From Nemertoderma westbladi (Eukaryota; Xenacoelomorpha; Nemertodermatida; Nemertodermatidae), in the NCBI GenBank assembly GCA_032718475.1, contig JAUCBJ010003110.1, positions 1-64,000 of the forward strand: a stretch of DNA of 64,000 bases, given 5' to 3'. The position numbers and the translations under genes are program-made. The notes beneath the pieces are model-generated. The model worked only from the letters and a program-made list of their open reading frames with translations. It did no database searches and was not told the DNA's origin. Each line of letters begins with the position of its first letter. The first letter of the stretch is position 1. Below, piece by piece: positions 57,204-64,000 of this stretch.

Positions 57204-58990
57204 GGGGGTAAGACCGCGTAAGAAAAGGGGGAAGAGGGGGAAAGAAAAGGGGTATGGATCTATAAATAGCATCCAATGGGATGCCTCTATTTTACGACCG
57301 TTCTATACTGTAAACATACAGCTGTCTACCTTATTGAGAAGTGGTAATACTATTTAATAGTTGCTAAACTTACCCCCACCCACCCACCTATCATTACACA
57401 CCTACTGTACTTAACCATACATACCCATTCCTACATAGCTACTTACACGTACCCTCCCACCCACCTAAGCACGTCGACTTAACTGCACCCACCCACCCAC
57501 CTAAGCACACCTACTTAACCGCACCCACCCAAGCACGTCTACTTAACCGCACCCACCCACCCACCTAAGCACGTACACTTACCCGCACCCACCCACCTAC
57601 ATAAGCACACCTAGTTAACCGCACCCACCTAAGCACGTCTACTTAACCGAACCTACCCAAGCACGCCTACTTAAACGCACCCACCCACCTAAGCACGTCT
57701 ACTTACCCGCTCCCACCCACACACCTAAGCACTTCTACTTACCCGCACCCACCCACCCACCTAAGCACGTATACTTACCCGCAACCACCTACCTACCTAA
57801 GCATACCTAGTTAACCGCACCCACCTAAGCACACCTACTTAACCGCACCCACCCACCCACCCACCCTCCTAAGCACGTCTACTTAACCGCACCCACCCAA
57901 GCACGTCTACTTAACCGCACCCACCCATCTAAGCACGTCTACTTACACGCACCCACCCACCTAATTAAGCACGTCTACTTATCCGCTCCCACCCGCACAC
58001 CTAAGCACGGCTACTTACCCGCACCCACCCACCTAAGCACGTTTACTTACCCGCAACCACCTACCTACCTAAGCATACCTAGTTAACCGCACCCACCTAA
58101 GCACACCTACTTAACCGCACCCACCCACCTAAGCACGTCTACTTAACCGCACCCACCCAAGCACGTCTACTTAATCGCACCCACCCACCTAAGCACATCT
58201 ACTTACACGCACCCACCCACCTACTTAAGCACGTCTATTTACCCACTCCCACCCACACACCTAAGCACGTCTACTTAACCGCACCCACACACCTACCTAA
58301 GCACGTATACTTACCCGCACCCACCCACCTACCTAAGCACGTCTACTTAACCGCACCCACACACCAAACTAAGCAAGCACGTCTACTTAACCGCACCCAA
58401 CCTCCCCTACCCCTACACACCTAATTACCCGCACTCACCTACCCCTACCCACCCTCCCTCCCTCCCACACCCTATTTATCCGCACCGACCGTCCGAACCT
58501 AACAAACACACCCACCCCTACTTTTTCTACCTTATTCAGACTCCACGGCAAACATTCTCGGAGCAATCATGCCGTACCAGAAATTTGCAAAAACGGAAAG
58601 CAGGGACAGTTTTCGTCAAAACCTTTTTTACAAGAACCGTTTTTTGATAATAGTTTCCTATAAAATAATGCTAAGTATTTACATCCTAGAACATTCGATA
58701 ACTATTGTAAATTATTGTAATTAATAGGTTGGTTGCTTTTTTTACCATATATTATTAAATAAATGTGAGATAGTTAGTGCAGTTAGTTTAATTATAATAT
58801 CATAAACATCACTGCACAAAAACGCGTTTTATACACCAGATCTTTAAAACATTACCTTTATTCGCATGCGAAAATAAGGGTTATGACAGCATAGAGGCCA
58901 AGCAAGGTACCGGTAGCCGTAGCAATGCAAGAAGCTAGAAGCTTCCTATTGGATGCTATTTTTAGATCCTTCCCCCTTTTCTTACCCCCT
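57204..58990. mobile_element. Non-autonomous element with terminal inverted repeats
   Basis: The left end (57204-57280) has GGGGGTAAG, AAAAGGGGGAAG, then GGATCTATAAATAGCATCCAAT. The right end (58944-58990), read on the other strand, has GGGGGTAAG, AAAAGGGGGAAGGATCT, then AAAAATAGCATCCAAT. The left arm carries an extra internal partial copy of its G-rich part. Between the arms lies a C-rich tandem repeat and no transposase. This fits a foldback or MITE-like element. Target-site duplications are not clear. Confidence 0.65.
57365..58530 (+). repeat. C-rich irregular repeat (CACCCACC / TAAGCACG / CTACTTAACCG)
   Basis: Blocks of CCACCCACC, CTAAGCACGTCTACTTA and ACCGCACCCACC alternate with variable spacing (about 35-55 bp). 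The plus strand is almost free of G. The repeat occupies the interior of the inverted-repeat element. No coding frame is recognised. Confidence 0.85.
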
Positions 58991-59029
58991 CATCCGTGCT
59001 ACCACTGGTTCAGCCAAACAACCCAGGCA

Positions 59030-59243
59030 GCTCCGTAGCCCATCATTGTTCCAATTCTTCCGGTAGGCTATCATTACGGCTCTCCTAATTTGTTTCAAAT
59101 TTGTTTCACTGGCATACTTAACATTGTTCCAATTTTTTGAGCTCCGTAGCCCATCATTGTTCCAATTCTCCGGTAGACTATCATTACGGCCCTCCTAATT
59201 TGTTTCAAATTTGTTTCACTGGCATACATAGCATTGCAGGTAG
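59030..59243 (+). repeat. 111-bp tandem duplication
   Basis: GCTCCGTAGCCCATCATTG starts at 59030 and again at 59141. Both copies continue through CATTACGG, TTTGTTTCAAATTTG and CACTGGCATAC with a few differences. Confidence 0.85.
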
Positions 59244-59918
59244 GACACCATTACGTGGCTCCTAATATGTTTCAATTATGTTCCAATTTTGTTTCAACTA
59301 ACAGAGACATACTAGTGGCAGTACGCGCGCAAGGCCCGTCTCACAACCTTCTGTTTCAGTTACCAGTCACCATGTTTCAGTGATTAGGACGCGTGCTACT
59401 GGGGTACTGCGGTACAGGGGTTCGCCTGAAAATGAAACATTAATCCTAAGCTAATGATTGTGAGAGACTGCAGTACCGGTACCCGGCAATATAATACCTC
59501 CTTTATCCTGCTGAAAAGTGTTATTATTCTTTTGCAATATTTGATAATTTATTCTTTCTTGGCGTACACTTGACTAATTTAATTCGTGATTCGACAAGAG
59601 ATTATAAATAATCTTCATAATGTAATAGTTTATTACAAAAAAATTTTTTAATCTGATTTAGGGGAGGGGGGGGGGGGTCAACGCCTATCTGATGACATCT
59701 GATTTAGGGGAGGGAGGGGGTCAACATTTTGGGGAAAAGTGCAGACGTCATACTTGGACGGCCCGTATGGCAATTTTCGTGTTTTGGGGCTATTTTTCGA
59801 AATAAAACAAGTTGAGATGTTTCAATTTAAACCGCGATTTCACAAGTACCCTTAGAAATCTATTTTCATGGACACTGCAAAATTTCATCAAAATCGTTAG
59901 AGCCGTTTTTGCTCTAGG
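59244..59918. other. No gene seen; G-run duplication
   Basis: The phrase TCTGATTTAGGGGAGG occurs twice (about 59652 and 59699), each followed by a G-run and TCAAC; 12 consecutive G lie at 59666-59677. Otherwise AT-rich non-coding DNA. Confidence 0.5.
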
Positions 59919-59980
59919 TCAGTAGCCAGTAGCCAGTAGCCAGTAGCCAGTAGCCAGTAGTCAGTAGCCAGTAGTCAGTA
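59919..59980 (+). repeat. 7-bp CCAGTAG microsatellite
   Basis: About eight units of CCAGTAG (some TCAGTAG) lie immediately before a T-rich tract and a CTTACAG acceptor-like site. Confidence 0.85.
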
Positions 59981-59997
59981 GCTTTTTTTTCTTACAG
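59981..59997 (+). promoter_or_regulatory. Candidate splice acceptor before the neuropeptide-type exon
   Basis: GCTTTTTTTTCTTACAG is a good polypyrimidine tract plus AG, 148 bp before the start codon at 60146. If used, the coding exon has a 5' UTR part from 59998 and there is an upstream non-coding exon I cannot locate. Alternatively transcription starts nearby; an ATAAATAATA lies at 60021-60030. Confidence 0.4.
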
Positions 59998-60145
59998 TAA
60001 TCAAGTCTAACGACTTGCTAATAAATAATAACCACATTTTCTAAACTTCCATCGCTTGATTACACCACATACACCCGGAACGCAAATAGATTCCTGGAAT
60101 TTCCACGTTATTTACTCGATGTTATAACTTTTCCTGCGATTGAAA

Positions 60146-60311
60146 ATGAATAAGGCAATATTATTATTATACGTTTTGGCTGTTGTCTTTCTGATTGAAG
60201 GAATTAGTGCTAATAATTTCGCCAATATCCAGCGCATTAGAGAAATGATTGCTGAGGCCAAACTTTACGAACGTCGAGTTGAAGCTAATCGATGGTTATT
60301 CCGGGAATTTG
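60146..60311 (+). CDS. Secreted amidated-peptide precursor, exon 1
   Basis: This exon encodes the first 55 residues and the first base of codon 56 of a predicted 73-residue precursor. Residues 1-22 are a clear signal peptide (MNK, hydrophobic core ILLLYVLAVVFLI, small residues ISA before the cut). The following 33 residues (from NNFANIQRIREM to NRWLFREF) are charged and helix-prone. The exon ends TTTG with a perfect GTAAGT donor at 60312. Joining to 61100 gives Gly-Lys-Arg right after the Phe, the standard signal for prohormone convertase cleavage, carboxypeptidase trimming and C-terminal amidation, so the product would be a peptide ending in RWLFREF-amide. An internal Arg-Arg at residues 43-44 might allow a shorter form. 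If the intron were retained, the frame would stop after Gly-Lys (60317). The C-terminal half, with I-R-E-M-I and A-N-R plus six residues before the amide, recalls CRF/DH44 and ELH-type hormones, but the match is weak. Confidence 0.72.
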
Positions 60312-61099
60312 GTAAGTAGTAATTTTATTCCACAAAATTGCTTTGTTAACCGCTTACCGACGTGTAAGGAGTATAAATATTGCAATAAATTCAAGGGAAT
60401 CTAATTGACATCAAAAGCAAAAAACGGCTGAGATTCCAAAATTTAAAAAAAAATTTAAAAAACCCATGTTTTTTTTCAAATTTTTCATTCAAATGCATCA
60501 GTTTAATATTTGGTTGAATCTAGTCTGTCCGTCTGACGGTTGTCTGTCTGTCTGTCTGTCTTGCAGTTTGATAGACAGTTTGGCAGACGGATATTCCAAC
60601 CGTCCTAACCGTTTTCCGATTAAATTCTACTTTAAATGCAATATATTTCTGAAATTTTGACCCGGGGGAGGGGAGTACCCACCCACACACCCAACCCCCC
60701 CCCCCCCCCCCCCCCCCACACCCTTAACTGCTGTTTGTGGCATATAACTAACTATCGTTGCAGTTTAAGTCAGTTTATAACCAATGTTTTACGGATAACA
60801 GCGATGCGGTAGGGGCAGGTGGAAGGGAAATAGTATAAGGGTATGAAAATGTCGCGTTCCAGACCACAGATATTTTATTAAACAATGCAGAAAGTATTTA
60901 GTAAATGTTTTGACGGATTGGAGTGGCAATATTGTTGTCGTCATCAATACTCCGACTGATGATGCCGTAGAGGCATCATTGTTATTCTGCCAAATGAATC
61001 CAACCCTATTTCTACAGAAACTAACTATTAATCTCCGAACTTGCGAATTCTTTACAAAAATACAGAGTTCTGTTTATTTGCTGTGCTTTATTCCAATAG
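60312..61099 (+). other. Intron of the neuropeptide-type gene (788 bp)
   Basis: GTAAGT...AATAG, phase 1. It holds a CTGT microsatellite (about 60539-60560), a run of 23 C at 60695-60717 and AT-rich DNA. A spurious open frame (60910-61099) runs into exon 2. Confidence 0.65.
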
Positions 61100-61155
61100 G
61101 GAAAAGGGATTCAGATAATGTGAAATCAATTCTAGATGATATGGGTCTCCCGTAG
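61100..61155 (+). CDS. Secreted amidated-peptide precursor, exon 2
   Basis: A strong acceptor (pyrimidine-rich sequence ending TTCCAATAG at 61099, with a CTAAC branch-point candidate at 61021-61025) opens this exon. Its first two bases complete the Gly codon from exon 1 (GGG). Then come Lys-Arg, a 15-residue acidic tail DSDNVKSILDDMGLP and a TAG stop at 61153. The tail would be a C-terminal propeptide released by cleavage at Lys-Arg. No AATAAA is seen within about 250 bp downstream, so the transcript end is unknown. Confidence 0.7.
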
Positions 61156-61474
61156 ATGAACAACCTGGGTCTATCTGGATCTATGGAACTGACTTAGCTT
61201 TGAGGTCGCTTTATATATCATCAATAACCAACATTATGAGGTGAAATGGTTTAGAAACTCACATTCCAATCTATAGAACATGAATTTCATTATTATTTAT
61301 ACCTTTGGTTATATATATCCCAATTTGACTTTTGTTTACTTTATTTCCTAATATTTGTACTTTGGTTTACTTTATTTCCTAACATTTTATTTCTCTTTGG
61401 TTATGTCAAACTTATTTTTAACAGTTAGTTGTTGTGAGATTATAATCAGATAATTTGTTTATTGAATGTACAAT
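61156..61474. other. 3' flank of the neuropeptide-type gene, T-rich
   Basis: No further gene. TTTGGTTTACTTTATTTCCTAA-like phrases recur two to three times at about 61325-61400. Confidence 0.5.
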
Positions 61475-64000
61475 ACCTACCTGTAGTTACTTACAGTACT
61501 TATAGTATGACCTACCTGTAGTTACTTACAGTACTTATAGTATGACCTACCTGTAGTTATAGTATGACCTACCTGTAGTTACTTACAGTAGTTATAGTAT
61601 GACCTACCTGTAGTTACTTACAGTACTTATAGTATGACCTACCTGTAGTTACTTACAGTACTTATAGTATGACCTACCTGTAGTTACTTACAGTACTTAT
61701 AGTATGACCTACCTGTAGTTACTTACAGTACTTATAGTATGACCTACCTGTAGTTACTTATGACCTACCTGTAGTTACTTACAGTACTTATAGTATGACC
61801 TACCTGTAGTTATAGTATGACCTACCTGTAGTTACTTACAGTACTTATAGTATGACCTACCTGTAGTTACTTACAGTACTTATAGTATGACCTACCTGTA
61901 GTTACTTACAGTACTTATAGTATGACCTACCTGTAGTTACTTACAGTACTTATAGTATGACCTACCTGTAGTTACTTACAGTAGTTATAGTATGACCTAC
62001 CTGTAGTTATAGTATGACCTACCTGTAGTTACTTACAGTACTTATAGTATGACCTACCTGTAGTTACTTACAGTACTTATAGTATGACCTACCTGTAGTT
62101 ACTTACAGTACTTATAGTATGACCTACCTGTAGTTATAGTATGACCTACCTGTAGTTACTTACAGTAGTTATAGTATGACCTACCTGTAGTTACTTACAG
62201 TACTTATAGTATGACCTACCTGTAGTTACTTACAGTAGTTATAGTATGACCTACCTGTAGTTACTTACAGTACTTATAGTATGACCTACCTGTAGTTACT
62301 TACAGTACTTATAGTATGACCTACCTGTAGTTACTTACAGTACTTATAGTATGACCTACCTGTAGTTACTTACAGTACTTATAGTATGACCTACCTGTAG
62401 TTACTTACAGTACTTATAGTATGACCTACCTGTAGTTATAGTATGACCTACCTGTAGTTATAGTATGACCTACCTGTAGTTATAGTATGACCTACCTGTA
62501 GTTACTTACAGTACTTATAGTATGACCTACCTGTAGTTATAGTATGACCTACCTGTAGTTACTTACAGTACTTATAGTATGACCTACCTGTAGTTATAGT
62601 ATGACCTACCTGTAGTTATAGTATGACCTACCTGTAGTTATAGTATGACCTACCTGTAGTTACTTACAGTACTTATAGTATGACCTACCTGTAGTTATAG
62701 TATGACCTACCTGTAGTTATAGTATGACCTACCTGTAGTTATAGTATGACCTACCTGTAGTTACTTACAGTACTTATAGTATGACCTACCTGTAGTTATA
62801 GTATGACCTACCTGTAGTTATAGTATGACCTACCTGTAGTTATAGTATGACCTACCTGTAGTTACTTACAGTACTTATAGTATGACCTACCTGTAGTTAT
62901 AGTATGACCTACCTGTAGTTATAGTATGACCTACCTGTAGTTATAGTATGACCTACCTGTAGTTATAGTATGACCTACCTGTAGTTACTTACAGTACTTA
63001 TAGTATGACCTACCTGTAGTTATAGTATGACCTACCTGTAGTTATAGTATGACCTACCTGTAGTTACTTACAGTACTTATAGTATGACCTACCTGTAGTT
63101 ATAGTATGACCTACCTGTAGTTACTTACAGTACTTATAGTATGACCTACCTGTAGTTATAGTATGACCTACCTGTAGTTATAGTATGACCTACCTGTAGT
63201 TACTTACAGTAGTTATAGTATGACCTACCTGTAGTTACTTACAGTAGTTATAGTATGACCTACCTGTAGTTACTTACAGTACTTATAGTATGACCTACCT
63301 GTAGTTACTTACAGTAGTTATAGTATGACCTACCTGTATAGTTACTTACAGTAGTTATAGTATGACCTACCTGTAGTTATAGTATGACCTACCTGTAGTT
63401 ACTTACAGTACTTATAGTATGACCTACCTGTAGTTACTTACAGTACTTATAGTATGACCTACCTGTAGTTACTTACAGTACTTATAGTATGACCTACCTG
63501 TAGTTACTTACAGTAGTTATAGTATGACCTACCTGTAGTTACTTACAGTACTTATAGTATGACCTACCTGTAGTTACTTACAGTAGTTATAGTATGACCT
63601 ACCTGTAGTTACTTACAGTACTTATAGTATGACCTACCTGTAGTTATAGTATGACCTACCTGTAGTTACTTACAGTACTTATAGTATGACCTACCTGTAG
63701 TTACTTACAGTACTTATAGTATGACCTACCTGTAGTTACTTACAGTACTTATAGTATGACCTACCTGTAGTTACTTACAGTACTTATAGTATGACCTACC
63801 TGTAGTTACTTACAGTACTTATAGTATGACCTACCTGTAGTTACTTACAGTACTTATAGTATGACCTACCTGTAGTTATAGTATGACCTACCTGTACTTA
63901 TAGTATGACCTACCTGTAGTTACTTACAGTACTTATAGTATGACCTACCTGTAGTTACTTACAGTACTTATAGTATGACCTACCTGTAGTTACTTACAGT
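61475..64000 (+). repeat. Satellite of mixed 35-bp and 22-bp units, reaching the window edge
   Basis: The long unit is ACCTACCTGTAGTTACTTAC then AGTACTTATAGTATG (35 bp). The short unit lacks a 13-bp block and reads ACCTACCTGTAGTTATAGT then ATG (22 bp). Long units dominate at both ends, while stretches of two to four short units between single long units dominate at about 62440-63200. A CAGTAGTT variant of CAGTACTT recurs. The array is cut by the window end. Confidence 0.97.

Noticed and set aside
60212-60310. Assignment of the peptide to NPY/NPF
   Set aside because: The order of signal peptide, peptide, GKR and tail fits, but the R-x-R-F/Y ending is absent (REF here) and the intron is in the Gly codon, not in the Arg codon as in the NPY family.
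60466-60660. Plus-strand frame MFFFKFFIQMHQF
   Set aside because: It reads through T-rich DNA and a CTGT microsatellite inside the intron; low complexity.
60910-61099. Plus-strand frame beginning MTDWSGNIVVVINTP as an independent gene
   Set aside because: Only its last part is the supported exon 2; the rest lies in the intron before the acceptor and has no homologue I recognise.
1-64000. tRNA or rRNA genes
   Set aside because: I saw no A-box/B-box pair with a plausible cloverleaf and no rRNA core sequence. A covariance-model scan (tRNAscan-SE, Infernal) would be decisive.

Overview
The window looks like animal genomic DNA, most likely from an AT-rich invertebrate. The evidence is consensus GT-AG introns, an APE-endonuclease/reverse-transcriptase LINE of a metazoan type, exons of a platelet-activating-factor acetylhydrolase (PAF-AH)-like enzyme, and a small amidated-neuropeptide-type precursor gene. 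I cannot name the phylum. Nothing suggests a prokaryote: there are no operons, ribosome binding sites or CRISPR arrays. By rough tally about two thirds of the window is tandem repeat.

Layout. 1-7125: non-coding DNA with a decayed retroelement relic (1292-1656), a young 5'-truncated LINE (1856-2720), an old LINE relic (4545-5002) and a 57-bp satellite (5013-6216). 7126-7297 (minus): a PAF-AH exon carrying the SHGLGG block. 7854-11611 (minus): a full-length LINE flanked by 11-bp target-site duplications. 12827-13748: a 68-bp satellite. 14642-49773: about 35 kb of a 53-bp satellite, roughly 650 copies, with higher-order repeats. 49854-49971 (minus): a second PAF-AH exon, matching the N-terminal GPYS.GC region of that family. 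The two exons are on the same strand, in the expected order and in compatible splice phase, so the satellite and the LINE appear to lie in an intron of about 42.6 kb.

50460-53375 (plus): decayed LINE copies, one interrupted by a 0.6-kb insertion and followed by a second partial copy. 55341-57194: a 15-bp CTAG-rich array. 57204-58990: an inverted-repeat-bounded element filled with C-rich repeats. 60146-60311 plus 61100-61155 (plus): a two-exon gene for a 73-residue secreted precursor, made of a signal peptide, a 33-residue helical peptide, a Gly-Lys-Arg amidation/cleavage site and a short C-terminal propeptide. 61475-64000: a satellite built of 35-bp and 22-bp units that runs off the window.

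Only two host genes are supported. They are the PAF-AH-like gene (minus, incomplete here; its catalytic Ser and His exons were not found) and the neuropeptide-type gene (plus, apparently complete). All other long reading frames belong to LINEs or are open by chance in satellites.
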